The notes under the pieces are model-generated. The model made no database searches, was not told the origin of the DNA, and worked only from the letters and a program-made list of their open reading frames with translations. From the NCBI GenBank assembly GCA_024742765.1, contig JANSXT010000011.1:1-64000 (forward strand): a stretch of DNA of 64,000 bases, written 5' to 3'. This stretch comes from Phyllobacteriaceae bacterium (GTDB lineage: Bacteria > Pseudomonadota > Alphaproteobacteria > Rhizobiales > Rhizobiaceae). Positions 44,020-52,527 of this stretch are shown piece after piece; the first letter of the stretch is position 1; each line of letters begins with the position of its first letter. A program made the translations under genes and the position numbers.

Positions 44020-44331
44020 ATGGCGGGACTGTTCAAGCGCCTGTTCGGCGGCGGCGAAGCGACGGACGATCCGGCGGGCAGGGCGCCCGACGAGGAGTAT
44101 AAGGGCGTCGAGGTCCGCGCCGCGCCGGTCAAGGAGAGCGACGGCCAGTGGCGCATTGCGGGCACGCTGACCCGCACCGTCGACGGCACGGCGATCACCC
44201 GCCGCTTCCTGCGCGCCGACCTTTTGGCTTCGCGCGACATGGCCGTCTCCTCGACGCTGGCCAAGGCGCGGCTGATCATCGACCAGAATGGCGACGATCT
44301 GTGGAAGGGCGACACGGACCGTCCCGCCTGA
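44020..44331 (+). CDS. HlyU-family protein
   Basis: The 103-residue product matches the small alphaproteobacterial HlyU-family proteins (MAGLFKRLFGGGEA; EYKGVEVRAAPVKESDGQWR; FLRADLLASRDMAVSSTLAK). Despite the family name it has no helix-turn-helix visible, and its function is unknown. The ATG at 44020 follows AAAGGGAG. Confidence 0.8.
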   Translation: MAGLFKRLFGGGEATDDPAGRAPDEEYKGVEVRAAPVKESDGQWRIAGTLTRTVDGTAITRRFLRADLLASRDMAVSSTLAKARLIIDQNGDDLWKGDTDRPA

Positions 44332-44402
44332 CCGCCGCTTGACGGCAAAGGCGCGGGTCCGCAAAAGGGCGGCATCCGCCCCGCTGCCATCCGGTATAAT
44401 TC

Positions 44403-45671
44403 ATGCCCGACCATCTCGCCGTAGAACGCCTGACCGTTCATCCCGTCAACGCGCCGCTCAAGGGCCGCGTCGCGGTGCCGGGCTCGAAATCGATCACCAA
44501 CCGGGTCTTGCCGCTCGCCGCGCTCGCCGAAGGCGTCAGCACGATCACCGGCGCGCTCAAGAGCGACGACACCCACCACATGGCGACCGCCTTGCGCGCG
44601 ATGGGCGTGAAGGTTGAAGAACCCGATTCAACGTCCTTTCGTATAACGGCAAATGGCCGTTTGAATGCACCCGCCGAACCGCTGTTTCTGGGCAATGCCG
44701 GCACGGCGACACGGTTTCTGACCGCGCTTGCCGCGTCGGTCGACGGGACAGTCGTCATCGATGGCGATGAACATATGCGCAAACGGCCGATCGGCCCGCT
44801 GGTCAAAGCCCTACGATCGATCGGCGTCGATGCCGAAGCCCTGACGGGATGTCCGCCGGTGACGGTGCGCGGAATGGGCGCGCTGCCGGGTGGGCGGATC
44901 AGTATCGATGGCGGCCTCTCCAGCCAATATGTCTCGGCGCTTCTGATGGCCGCGCCGCTGGCCGATGCGCCGGTCGACATCGTCCTGACGGGCGATCAGA
45001 TCGGGGCGCGCGGCTATATCGACCTCACACTGGCGGCGATGGCGGCTTTCGGCGCGAAGGCCGAACAGATTGCCGACGGCCACTGGCGCGTCGAGCCTGG
45101 CGGATACCGGCCCGCCGACCATCATGTCGAGCCCGATGCGTCGGCGGCTACGTACTTATGGGCGGCTGAAAAGCTGACCGGCGGCGCCATCGACATCGGC
45201 ACGGCGCCTGATGCCTTCACCCAGCCCGATGCGAAAGCCCATGGCCTGATCTCGCGGTTTCCGACCATGCCGGCCGAGATCGAAGGCTCGCAGATGCAGG
45301 ACGCGGTGCCGACGCTGGCCGTCCTCGCCGCCTACAATGACACGCCGGTGCGTTTCGTCGGCATCGAAAATCTGCGCGTCAAGGAATGCGACCGCACCGC
45401 TGCGCTTGCCCAGGGCCTCAACCGCATCCGGCCCGGTCTGGCCACCGAGGAGGGCGACGATCTGGTTGTCCATGCGGATCCGTCGCTGCGCGGCGCGAGG
45501 GTTTCCGCCGAAATCGACAGTTTCGCGGACCATCGCATCGCGATGAGCTTCGCGCTGGCCGGCCTTATCACGCACGGGATCACGATCCTTGATCCCGGCT
45601 GCGTCGCCAAAACGTTCCCCGCCTATTGGGATGTGCTGGAGGGGTTGGGCGTGGGCTTCTCTCCCTCATAA
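44403..45671 (+). CDS. aroA: 3-phosphoshikimate 1-carboxyvinyltransferase (EPSP synthase)
   Basis: The 422-residue product catalyses the sixth step of the shikimate pathway. Visible landmarks: VAVPGSKSITNRVLPLAAL, LFLGNAGTATRFLTALAA, the DGDEHMRKRPIGPLVKAL loop and IENLRVKECDRTAALAQGL. The PEP/glyphosate-site motif is LGNAGTATRF rather than the enterobacterial LGNAGTAMRPL. It stands 71 bases after the HlyU-family gene. Confidence 0.95.
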   Translation: MPDHLAVERLTVHPVNAPLKGRVAVPGSKSITNRVLPLAALAEGVSTITGALKSDDTHHMATALRAMGVKVEEPDSTSFRITANGRLNAPAEPLFLGNAGTATRFLTALAASVDGTVVIDGDEHMRKRPIGPLVKALRSIGVDAEALTGCPPVTVRGMGALPGGRISIDGGLSSQYVSALLMAAPLADAPVDIVLTGDQIGARGYIDLTLAAMAAFGAKAEQIADGHWRVEPGGYRPADHHVEPDASAATYLWAAEKLTGGAIDIGTAPDAFTQPDAKAHGLISRFPTMPAEIEGSQMQDAVPTLAVLAAYNDTPVRFVGIENLRVKECDRTAALAQGLNRIRPGLATEEGDDLVVHADPSLRGARVSAEIDSFADHRIAMSFALAGLITHGITILDPGCVAKTFPAYWDVLEGLGVGFSPS

Positions 45672-45678
45672 ACGCTGC

Positions 45679-45754
45679 GTCATTCCGGGGCTTGACCCCG
45701 GAATCCACAGGGGTTGGCCGTGTCATGGATTCCGGAATCAAGTTCCGGAATGAC
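45679..45754. repeat. Dispersed palindromic repeat (GTCATTCCGG family)
   Basis: Outer arms GTCATTCCGG (45679-45688) and CCGGAATGAC (45745-45754) with nested inner palindromes: CCGGGG/CCCCGG around CTTGA, GGAATCCA (45700 region) inverted at TGGATTCC, and TTCCGGAA. Elements of this type are widespread between genes in alphaproteobacteria. It lies just after aroA, upstream of the convergent AsnC-type gene end. Confidence 0.85.
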
Positions 45755-45808
45755 GCCAATCTGCCGGTCGCACGGTTTGCAATCCCGGCCGGCAAGAGGA
45801 GAGAAGCC

Positions 45809-46282
45809 TCACACCAAAGCCGGATCGATCCCAACATTGGGCCGGTCGATCACGTCGCGCAGGGCGAATGACGAGTTGATCTTCACCACATGGGGCAGGT
45901 TGGACAGCCAGTCCCGGTGGATGCGCTCATAGTCCGCAAGGTCCTTGGCGGCGATGCGCAGCATATAGTCATATTCACCGCTCATCAGATAGCAGACCAG
46001 AACGTTCGGACAGCGTTTGACCGCATCCTCGAACTCGCGCAGCGTCGTCTGGAACTGGCCGGACAGCGAAATGTGCACCACCGCCGTCATCTGGTGGCCG
46101 AGCGCCTTGTTCGAGAGGCGCGCATGATATCCGCGGATCGCGCCGGATTTCTCCAGCGCATCGAGCCGCCGCGAGCAGGCCGAGGGCGACAAGCCGACCT
46201 TTTCGGCCAGCGCCGCATTGGGCATCCGGCCGTCCCCTTGAAGTTCGGTCAGAATCGCACGATCGATCGCATCGAGAGACAT
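45809..46282 (-). CDS. Lrp/AsnC family transcriptional regulator, divergent from ald
   Basis: The 157-residue product has a winged helix (AIDRAILTELQGDGRMPNAA; KVGLSPSACSRRLDALEKSG) and a RAM domain (AVVHISLSGQFQTTLREFED; YLMSGEYDYMLRIAAKDLAD). Divergent from alanine dehydrogenase, so probably an AldR-like activator responding to alanine. Two similar candidate sites lie in the spacer. Confidence 0.9.
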   Translation of the reverse strand: MSLDAIDRAILTELQGDGRMPNAALAEKVGLSPSACSRRLDALEKSGAIRGYHARLSNKALGHQMTAVVHISLSGQFQTTLREFEDAVKRCPNVLVCYLMSGEYDYMLRIAAKDLADYERIHRDWLSNLPHVVKINSSFALRDVIDRPNVGIDPALV

Positions 46283-46325
46283 GGTTGCAAGAATATCCAG
46301 TCAAGCTTCGCCTAGTTTGGAAATT

Positions 46326-46376
46326 ATTGCACAATTGCCTGCGCGTCCAGCACTCTTTGCACGGACATTGCGCAAC
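46326..46376. promoter_or_regulatory. Candidate paired operator sites for the AsnC-type regulator of ald
   Basis: Two similar palindromic boxes, ATTGCACAAT (46326-46335) and ATTGCGCAAC (46367-46376, core TTGCGCAA), start 41 bases apart, close to four helical turns, as expected for cooperative Lrp-type binding upstream of ald. Confidence 0.5.
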
Positions 46377-46420
46377 GTTTCTGCGATCCTTGCGTTAGCA
46401 CGAAAACGGGAGGTTTCGCG

Positions 46421-47539
46421 ATGCGTGTCGGCTGTCCGAAGGAAATCAAGAACCATGAATACCGCGTCGGCCTGACGCCGGGCTCGGTGCGCGAATATAT
46501 CGCCCACGGCCATGAGGTCATCGTCGAGACCGGGGCCGGCCTTGGCATCGGCGCTGATGACGGCGCCTACCGCGCGGTTGGCGCCAAGATCGCCGACACC
46601 GCCGCCGAAGTGTTCGAAAAGTCCGACATGATCGTCAAGGTCAAGGAGCCGCAACCGTCTGAATGGGTGCAGCTTCGCGAAGGACAGATCCTCTACACCT
46701 ATCTGCATCTGGCACCCGATCCGGATCAGACCAGGGGCCTTGTCGAAAGCGGCTGCACGGCGATTGCCTATGAAACCGTCACCGACGATCATGGCGGCCT
46801 GCCGCTGCTTGCGCCCATGTCGGAGGTTGCCGGCCGGCTCGCCATCCAGGCGTCGGCGACGGCGCTTCAAAAGGCCAATGGCGGCCGCGGCGTGCTTCTC
46901 GGCGGCGTGCCGGGCGTCAAGCCGGGTCATGTCACGGTGATCGGCGGCGGCGTCGTCGGCATCAACGCGGCCCGCATGGCCGTCGGCCTTGGCGCCAAGG
47001 TCACCATGCTCGACCGGTCGTTGCCGCGCCTGCGCGAACTCGACAACATCTTCCAGGGCCGTGTCGAAACCCGCTATTCGACAGTCGAGGCGCTCGAAGA
47101 GAGCGTGTTCGAGGCCGATGCGGTCGTCGGCGCCGTCCTGATCCCCGGCGCGGCGGCGCCCAAGCTCGTCACCCGCGAAATGCTGGGCGGCATGAAGAAG
47201 GGCGCGGTGCTCTGCGATGTCGCCATAGACCAGGGCGGCTGCTTCGAGACGTCCAAGGCCACCACCCATGCCGAACCCACCTATGAGGTGGACGGCATCA
47301 TCCATTATTGCGTCGCCAACATGCCCGGTGCCGTGCCGGTCACCTCGGCCCACGCGCTCAACAACGCCACGCTGCGGCAGGGACTGGCGCTGGCCGATCA
47401 TGGCCTTGAGGCGCTGACCGACGATCCGCATCTGCGCAACGGGCTGAACGTCCATCGCGGCCGGATCACCAACGGCCCGGTCGCCGAAGCGCTGGGCTAC
47501 GATCTGGCAGCGCCCGAAAGCGCGCTCAAGGTCGCCTGA
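46421..47539 (+). CDS. ald: Alanine dehydrogenase
   Basis: The 372-residue product oxidatively deaminates L-alanine to pyruvate with NAD+. The N-terminus [20 protein letters not shown], the NAD-binding [20 protein letters not shown] and the C-terminal [19 protein letters not shown] are all diagnostic. GGGAGG precedes the ATG. Divergent AsnC-type regulator upstream; a terminator follows. Confidence 0.97.
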   Translation: MRVGCPKEIKNHEYRVGLTPGSVREYIAHGHEVIVETGAGLGIGADDGAYRAVGAKIADTAAEVFEKSDMIVKVKEPQPSEWVQLREGQILYTYLHLAPDPDQTRGLVESGCTAIAYETVTDDHGGLPLLAPMSEVAGRLAIQASATALQKANGGRGVLLGGVPGVKPGHVTVIGGGVVGINAARMAVGLGAKVTMLDRSLPRLRELDNIFQGRVETRYSTVEALEESVFEADAVVGAVLIPGAAAPKLVTREMLGGMKKGAVLCDVAIDQGGCFETSKATTHAEPTYEVDGIIHYCVANMPGAVPVTSAHALNNATLRQGLALADHGLEALTDDPHLRNGLNVHRGRITNGPVAEALGYDLAAPESALKVA

Positions 47540-47590
47540 GGCGGGCGATGATCATCTGCGCCGCGGTTCCTCCCGCCGCGGTGTGAGAAA

Positions 47591-47626
47591 GGGCCGGTTG
47601 CGCCATGCGCACCGGCCCCGTTTCTT
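47591..47626 (+). terminator. Terminator between ald and the convergent OmpA-like gene
   Basis: Stem GGGCCGGT-(T)-GCGC / GCGC-ACCGGCCC (47591-47603 with 47607-47618, one bulged T) with a CAT loop, followed by CGTTTCTTT. It stands 51 bases after the ald stop and 15 bases from the end of the convergent gene, so it may serve both. Confidence 0.8.
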
Positions 47627-47640
47627 TCGGGAGCTATCAA

Positions 47641-48213
47641 TCAGTAACCGATGACCAGATCGGTGACGCGGCGCAGCGTCACGCGCCGGTTGCGCCAGTC
47701 GGCGCGCTGCGTCGGCACCAGCAGGTCTTCCTCGCCATAGCCGATCGTTTCGATCGCATTGTTTGGAACGCCGGACCTGGCCAGTTCATCGGCGACCGAC
47801 CGGGCACGTGCCCGCGACAGGCGCAGATTGGCCTCGTTCGATCCGACCGCATCGGTATGCCCTTCGATCAGGAACAGTTCGCGGCCCCGGCGGCGCAGAA
47901 GCTGGCGCATCGCGCTGGCGATCTCGTCGATCTTCCAGATTTCGTTCCGGGGAATGCGCGCCGAGCCGAACGCGAAATTGATCGACTGGATGTCGACCGA
48001 AGGCGCGGCGCGGCGCAGATCGCGCCGGCGCGTCAGTTCGCGCACCGAAACGCGCGCGTCCGGCGCGATCACCATGGACGGATCGGCGCCGAGCCGTTCC
48101 AAGAGTTCGGCTGCGCTCGGCGTCGATTGTGCGAGCGCCGGGGGCAGAGCGGTGAATGTGGCGGCGCCGGCAAGCAGGGCGAGGGCGCCGCGGCGATCGA
48201 GAATGCGGGTCAT
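47641..48213 (-). CDS. OmpA-family outer-membrane/periplasmic protein
   Basis: The 190-residue product has a signal peptide (about 1-29, ending PALAQ) and a C-terminal OmpA-like domain (about 95-185) with FLIEGHTDAVGSNEANLRLS and RARARSVADELARSGVPNNA, which binds peptidoglycan. There is no beta-barrel part. The ATG at 48213 follows GGGAACGAT; the frame extension to 48258 adds no signal-peptide-like residues. Confidence 0.87.
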   Translation of the reverse strand: MTRILDRRGALALLAGAATFTALPPALAQSTPSAAELLERLGADPSMVIAPDARVSVRELTRRRDLRRAAPSVDIQSINFAFGSARIPRNEIWKIDEIASAMRQLLRRRGRELFLIEGHTDAVGSNEANLRLSRARARSVADELARSGVPNNAIETIGYGEEDLLVPTQRADWRNRRVTLRRVTDLVIGY

Positions 48214-48288
48214 GATCGTTCCCTTCACGAATGGCTGTGTCGGGAGAAGTTTCGGCAATCGCGGCTGAATTGCCGATGAACGTCCCGT

Positions 48289-48912
48289 TCAGCCGCCGGG
48301 CGCGCCGATGCCGTGCTGGGCGGCCAGCGCAGCACGCTCATTGGCCGACAGCGGACGCACCCGGCCATCGGCGCGCCGATAGGGCATGAACCCCATCTTC
48401 TGGTAGAGCGGCAGGGCGGCGGGATGATCGAGCGTGCATGTGTTGACGGTGACGCTCTCGGGGCTGGCCGACCAGGCCGCCTCGACCGCCTGGCCAAGAA
48501 ACCAGCCGCCAAGCCCCATCCCGTGCACATGCGGCATCATGCCGAAATAGGCCAGATCGCTGAGCTGGGGCGATTTGCGGTTGATCTCGAAAAAGCCGGC
48601 GGGTGCGCCGTCCACATGCAGCACGGTGATCTCGCATGTCTCCGCATGGACGGCCTTGCGCAGGTCCCGGTCGTTCATGCGCAGCCGCGCCTCCCAGTTC
48701 CAGTGAATGCCCACCTGGAAATAGAGATAGCGGTAGAAATGGAGCGGCGGCTTGGTCACCCGGAGCAGTGCCGCATGCACATTGGCGGGTTTTGCCGGGT
48801 AGGTCGCGGGCGGGCCGTCCATGCGCAGATAGGTGATCGTCGTCTCGAGCGCCTGGTTGGTGTTGCGCAGCGCCGTGCGGCCGGGAGAAAGCCAGCTCAT
48901 CGGGTCAACCAT
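48289..48912 (-). CDS. GNAT-family N-acetyltransferase
   Basis: A 207-residue protein with the GNAT core in the C-terminal half: ITVLHVDGAPAGFFEINRKS, the acetyl-CoA loop HVHGMGLGGWFLGQAVEAAW and HPAALPLYQKMGFMPYRRAD. The substrate is unknown. The ATG at 48912 overlaps the sulfurtransferase stop by 8 bases (ATG 48900 is an alternative). Last gene of the cysK operon. Confidence 0.88.
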   Translation of the reverse strand: MVDPMSWLSPGRTALRNTNQALETTITYLRMDGPPATYPAKPANVHAALLRVTKPPLHFYRYLYFQVGIHWNWEARLRMNDRDLRKAVHAETCEITVLHVDGAPAGFFEINRKSPQLSDLAYFGMMPHVHGMGLGGWFLGQAVEAAWSASPESVTVNTCTLDHPAALPLYQKMGFMPYRRADGRVRPLSANERAALAAQHGIGAPGG

Positions 48913-49762
48913 CCGCCGGGCCGGTGACCACCGGCGTGTCGGACCGGCCACCCCATTCGCTCCACGAGCCGTCATAGAGCCGGTGGTCTTTGGCGCCGAC
49001 CGAGGCGAGCGCCAGATTGATCACCGCTGCGGTCACGCCCGAGCCGCAACTGGTCACGACCGGATTGTCAGGATTGATGCCCGCTTCGGCGAATGCGGCG
49101 CGCAAGCCCTCAATGTCCTTCAGATAACCGTTCTCCGAAAGCGCGCTGAAGGGCAGGTTGCGCGCGCCGGGCATATGGCCCGAGCGCATGCCGGCGCGCG
49201 GTTCGGCCTCCTCGCCAGTGAACCGGCCGGGCCCGCGCGCGTCGGCGATCTGCGCCGAACCATCGGCAACGATGGCCTGCATCGTATCGAAGGAGACGCG
49301 TTGGCCGGGATCGAAATGCGGCACGAATGCCGTGCCGGCGGTGCGCGTCGGCGTATCGGTGACAGGCCGGCCGTCGGCCTTCCAATTGTCGAACCCGCCA
49401 TCGAGCACGAACACCTTGTCCGCGCCCATGACGCGGAACATCCACCAGACGCGCGGCGCGGTGAACATGCCCGGCCCGTCATAGACAATGATTGTGTCGT
49501 CGCGCGCGATGCCCATCGCGCTGGCATGGCGCTCGAATTCGGCCGGCGAGGGCAGGGTGTGCGGCAGCGAACTGTCCGGCTCGACCACCGCATCCTGATC
49601 AAAGAAGATCGCGCCGGGAATGTGAGCTTCATCATATTCGGTCCGCGCGTCGCGGTTCTGCGCCGGCAGGTACCAGGAGCCGTCGACGATCGACAGGCCC
49701 GGATCATGCAGATGGGTCTCCAGCCAGTCGGGCGAGACGATGAAGGGGCTCTTGTCGGCCAT
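48905..49762 (-). CDS. sseA: 3-mercaptopyruvate sulfurtransferase
   Basis: The 285-residue product has two rhodanese domains. The second carries the active-site loop CGSGVTA (near residue 236), the form typical of mercaptopyruvate sulfurtransferases rather than thiosulfate rhodanese (CRKGVT). It transfers sulfur from 3-mercaptopyruvate, a cysteine breakdown product. It sits in the cysK operon, 15 bases after the editing protein gene. Confidence 0.92.
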   Translation of the reverse strand: MADKSPFIVSPDWLETHLHDPGLSIVDGSWYLPAQNRDARTEYDEAHIPGAIFFDQDAVVEPDSSLPHTLPSPAEFERHASAMGIARDDTIIVYDGPGMFTAPRVWWMFRVMGADKVFVLDGGFDNWKADGRPVTDTPTRTAGTAFVPHFDPGQRVSFDTMQAIVADGSAQIADARGPGRFTGEEAEPRAGMRSGHMPGARNLPFSALSENGYLKDIEGLRAAFAEAGINPDNPVVTSCGSGVTAAVINLALASVGAKDHRLYDGSWSEWGGRSDTPVVTGPADG

Positions 49763-49777
49763 CGGGCGGTCCTGCGC

Positions 49778-50515
49778 TTAGAGTTGCGGCGGCCCGAACC
49801 TTATCCGGAAGCGCCGGTTCTCGCGACCCTTCTTCTCGATCTTGCCGATATGGATAGCGCCCACCTCGCCGGTCGTCTTCACATGGGTGCCGCCGCAGGG
49901 CTGGCTATCGATGCTGGCCTCGTCGCCGATGCAGACCAGCCTGATGCGGCCGGTCCCGGACGGCGGACGCACATTCTTCGATTTGACCAGGCGCGGATTG
50001 GCATCGAGCGCTGCCTCCTCGATCCATTGCGCATAGACCGGATGATCCGCTTCGACCATTTGCATGAGTGCGGCGGTCACCTCCGCCTTGTCGATCGTTT
50101 CGGCCATGTCGAAATCGATCCGACTCTCGGTTTCGCCGACCGCCGCGCCGGTGATCGGAAACGGGCAGGCGACCGTCAGGAGATGACAGGCGGTGTGCAT
50201 CCGCATGAGATTGTGTCGCCGCTCCCAGTCGATGGACAGCGTCACGGTCTCGCCGACATCCGGCAGCGCGGCGCCTTCGGCGGGCACATGGATGATTTCG
50301 TCCTTGCTGTCGCCGGTCACCGTGGTTGCGATCAGGATTTTTGTGCCATCGGCGCGCGTCATCGTACCGGTATCGCCCGGCTGGCCACCGGAGGTGGCAT
50401 AGAACACCGTCCGGTCGAGCATTATGCGGCCGCGATCGTTGACGTCGATCACGGTTGCTTGGGCCTCGGTCAGATAGGCGTCTTCCCGGAACAGGGCCTC
50501 GGTTGGCTGTGCCAC
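49778..50515 (-). CDS. Alanyl-tRNA editing protein (AlaX-type)
   Basis: The 245-residue product matches free-standing AlaRS editing domains: ATSGGQPGDTGTM, the zinc HxxxH in MRMHTACHLL, and the second zinc motif CGGTHVKTTGEVG. It hydrolyses Ser- or Gly-tRNA(Ala). The start is the GTG at 50515, with AGGAGG 6 bases upstream, 1 base after the cysK stop. Confidence 0.93.
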   Translation of the reverse strand: MAQPTEALFREDAYLTEAQATVIDVNDRGRIMLDRTVFYATSGGQPGDTGTMTRADGTKILIATTVTGDSKDEIIHVPAEGAALPDVGETVTLSIDWERRHNLMRMHTACHLLTVACPFPITGAAVGETESRIDFDMAETIDKAEVTAALMQMVEADHPVYAQWIEEAALDANPRLVKSKNVRPPSGTGRIRLVCIGDEASIDSQPCGGTHVKTTGEVGAIHIGKIEKKGRENRRFRIRFGPPQL

Positions 50516-50516
50516 G

Positions 50517-51548
50517 TCAGACCTCCTCGAACGGCACATCGATGGCGCTGGTCCGCTCCATCCAATCGGGCACGGGCAGGCCCTTCTCGCGCAGGAAGGC
50601 GGGATTATAGACCTTGGACTGGTAGCGATGGCCATAATCGCAAAGAATCGTCACGATGGTGTGGCCGGGCCCCAGTTCGCGCGCCAGCCGCACCGCGCCG
50701 GCAATGTTGATGCCGGTTGAGCCGCCCATGATCATGCCTTCCTCCAGCGCCAGCTTGAAGACAAGGTCCAGCGCCTCGGTATCGGAGATGCGCCATGCAA
50801 AATCCGGCGTGAAGCCTTCCAGATTGGCGGTCACCCGGCCCTGGCCGATGCCTTCGGAGATCGAACTGCCTTCGGACTTGAATTCGCCGGTCGTGTAATA
50901 GGAAAAGAGCGCCGCGCCATGCGGGTCGGCGAGACCGATCTTGATGTCGGCATTCTTGGCGCGCAGCCCCTCGGCGACACCGGCGATCGTGCCGCCGGAA
51001 CCGGCCGCGCAGATGAACCCGTCCACCTTGCCGTCCGTGTCGCGCCAGATTTCCGGCGCCGTCGTCTCCACATGGGCCTGCCGGTTGACCGCATTGTCGA
51101 ACTGGTTGGCCCAGATCGCGCCGTTCGGCTCGGTTTTCGCCAGTTGCTCGGCCAGGCGGCCGGAGACCCGCACATAATTGTTCGGGTTCCGGTAGGGGAC
51201 CGGCGGCACTTCGACCAGTTCGGCACCGCCGAGCCGCAGCGCGTCCTTTTTCTCCTGGCTCTGGGTTTCGGGGATGACGATCACGGTGCGGTATCCCAGC
51301 GTTTGCGCCACCATGGTCAGCCCGATGCCGGTATTGCCCGCCGTGCCTTCGACGATCACGCCGCCGGGCTTAAGCGCGCCGCTGCGCTCGGCATCGCGGA
51401 TGATGGCCAGCGCCGCCCGGTCCTTGACCGACTGGCCCGGATTGAGGAACTCGGCCTTGCCGAGAATCGTGCAGCCGGTTTCCTCCGATACGCGCCTGAG
51501 CTGCACCAAAGGCGTGTTGCCGATGAGATCGATGATCGATGAGTGCAT
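50517..51548 (-). CDS. cysK: Cysteine synthase A
   Basis: The 343-residue PLP enzyme (O-acetylserine sulfhydrylase) has the PLP lysine in NPGQSVKDRAAL, the substrate loop EGTAGNTGIGLT and the GSGGTIAGV phosphate cup. The C-terminus is slightly longer than in E. coli CysK. GGAGCCCATTTTC precedes the ATG at 51548. It leads a four-gene operon and is divergent from the ChrR-like gene. Confidence 0.95.
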   Translation of the reverse strand: MHSSIIDLIGNTPLVQLRRVSEETGCTILGKAEFLNPGQSVKDRAALAIIRDAERSGALKPGGVIVEGTAGNTGIGLTMVAQTLGYRTVIVIPETQSQEKKDALRLGGAELVEVPPVPYRNPNNYVRVSGRLAEQLAKTEPNGAIWANQFDNAVNRQAHVETTAPEIWRDTDGKVDGFICAAGSGGTIAGVAEGLRAKNADIKIGLADPHGAALFSYYTTGEFKSEGSSISEGIGQGRVTANLEGFTPDFAWRISDTEALDLVFKLALEEGMIMGGSTGINIAGAVRLARELGPGHTIVTILCDYGHRYQSKVYNPAFLREKGLPVPDWMERTSAIDVPFEEV

Positions 51549-51682
51549 GAAAATGGGCTCCAATCTTTGCCCGAACGCTAAAGGCGCACCCTTGGCCCGG
51601 CAAGGCATTTGTGCTGCGCGATCAAGGCGGTTGACGAATTGTTTGCCATAAACCTATGACAATCGAAATTCGGTTTCGCCGG

Positions 51683-51708
51683 TGATCCGGATTGTGTCAG
51701 CCCGCGTA
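51683..51708 (+). promoter_or_regulatory. Putative ECF11 (RpoE/ChrR-type) promoter of the ChrR-like gene
   Basis: TGATCC (51683-51688), a 16-base spacer, then CGTA (51705-51708). An identical arrangement occurs on the other strand before the photolyase operon (59887-59912). As I recall, ECF11/RpoE promoters for singlet-oxygen response have a TGATC-type -35 and a CGTA-type -10. A start site near 51715 would leave a leader of about 48 bases. Confidence 0.6.
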
Positions 51709-51762
51709 GACATGACACAAGAGTGACACGACGGCGGCAAAGACCGCCCATTGGGGAATTCG

Positions 51763-52410
51763 ATGTATCAAGGTCAATTCAGTTCGCTGGATGCGCTGGT
51801 GAGCGGTTATGTGGCAGGCAGCCTGCCCAAGCCCGTGCATGTGCTGATGGATGCCCATCTGGAATTGTCGCCCGACAACCGGGCCATCATCGGCGGGCTT
51901 GAAAGCGCCGCCGGCGACGCGCTCGAGCATGTGGCGCCTGAGGCGCTGTCGGGCCGGGACGCCGCTTTGGCGTCGATTTTTGCCAGCGACGATTTCACTA
52001 TTCAGGCAAGTGAGCGGGTCTGGCGCTGCGGAACCATGCCGCGTGCCTTGCAGGATTTCATCGGCCACACGGTCGATGACATACCGTGGAAGACGAAAAT
52101 GCCCGGCTTTCGCGAGTTCGACATGGACGATGTCGATGGCTGCCATGTCTCCATGTTCTGGATCAAGCCGGGCCGTACCGTGCCCGCGCACACACATGAT
52201 GGCATGGAATTGTCGCTGATCATCGAAGGCGCGTTCAGCGACGAACGCGGCCGGTTTGGCCGGGGCGACATATCTATCGCCGATCCGTCGGTCGATCACC
52301 GCCCGACGGCCGAGAACACCGGCCCTTGTATCGGCTTTGCTGTGACCGACGCGCCGCTGCGCCTGACAGGGTCGCTGCGTCAGCGGCTCGGGGACATTTT
52401 GTCGATCTGA
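51763..52410 (+). CDS. ChrR-like cupin anti-sigma factor homolog, without complete anti-sigma zinc site
   Basis: The 215-residue product aligns with ChrR. The N-terminal part (SGYVAGSLPKPVHVLMDAHL) corresponds to the anti-sigma domain. The C-terminal cupin keeps its zinc ligands His143 and His145 (AHTHDGME), Glu149 and His179 (VDHRP), shifted by exactly two from Rhodobacter ChrR. In the N-terminal domain only one His (His32) of the expected His, His, Cys, Cys set is kept; the Cys positions are Ser36 and Asn39. No rpoE gene is adjacent. The ATG at 51763 follows GGGGAATTC. It could be a sensor acting on a distant sigma factor, or a target of it. Confidence 0.85.
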   Translation: MYQGQFSSLDALVSGYVAGSLPKPVHVLMDAHLELSPDNRAIIGGLESAAGDALEHVAPEALSGRDAALASIFASDDFTIQASERVWRCGTMPRALQDFIGHTVDDIPWKTKMPGFREFDMDDVDGCHVSMFWIKPGRTVPAHTHDGMELSLIIEGAFSDERGRFGRGDISIADPSVDHRPTAENTGPCIGFAVTDAPLRLTGSLRQRLGDILSI

Positions 52411-52450
52411 GCCTTCTTTCGATTTGCAAGTGTTGCAGCGCAACCGATTG

Positions 52451-52485
52451 ACCCTCTGATCCGTAATGGCATCAGAGGGTTTTTT
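52451..52485 (+). terminator. Rho-independent terminator after the ChrR-like gene
   Basis: Perfect 10-bp stem ACCCTCTGAT / ATCAGAGGGT (52451-52460 with 52471-52480), 10-base loop, followed by a run of T to 52485. It lies 40 bases after the ChrR-like stop and separates it from the dehydrogenase gene. Confidence 0.93.
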
Positions 52486-52527
52486 GTCAGCCGGGCAATG
52501 CTGCCCGCCATCATGTGGAAAAGATCG

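Noticed and set aside
52457-52480. TGATCC near 52457 as a third ECF11-like promoter, for the SDR gene
   Set aside because: No CGTA box lies 15-17 bases downstream, and the sequence is part of the terminator hairpin of the ChrR-like gene.
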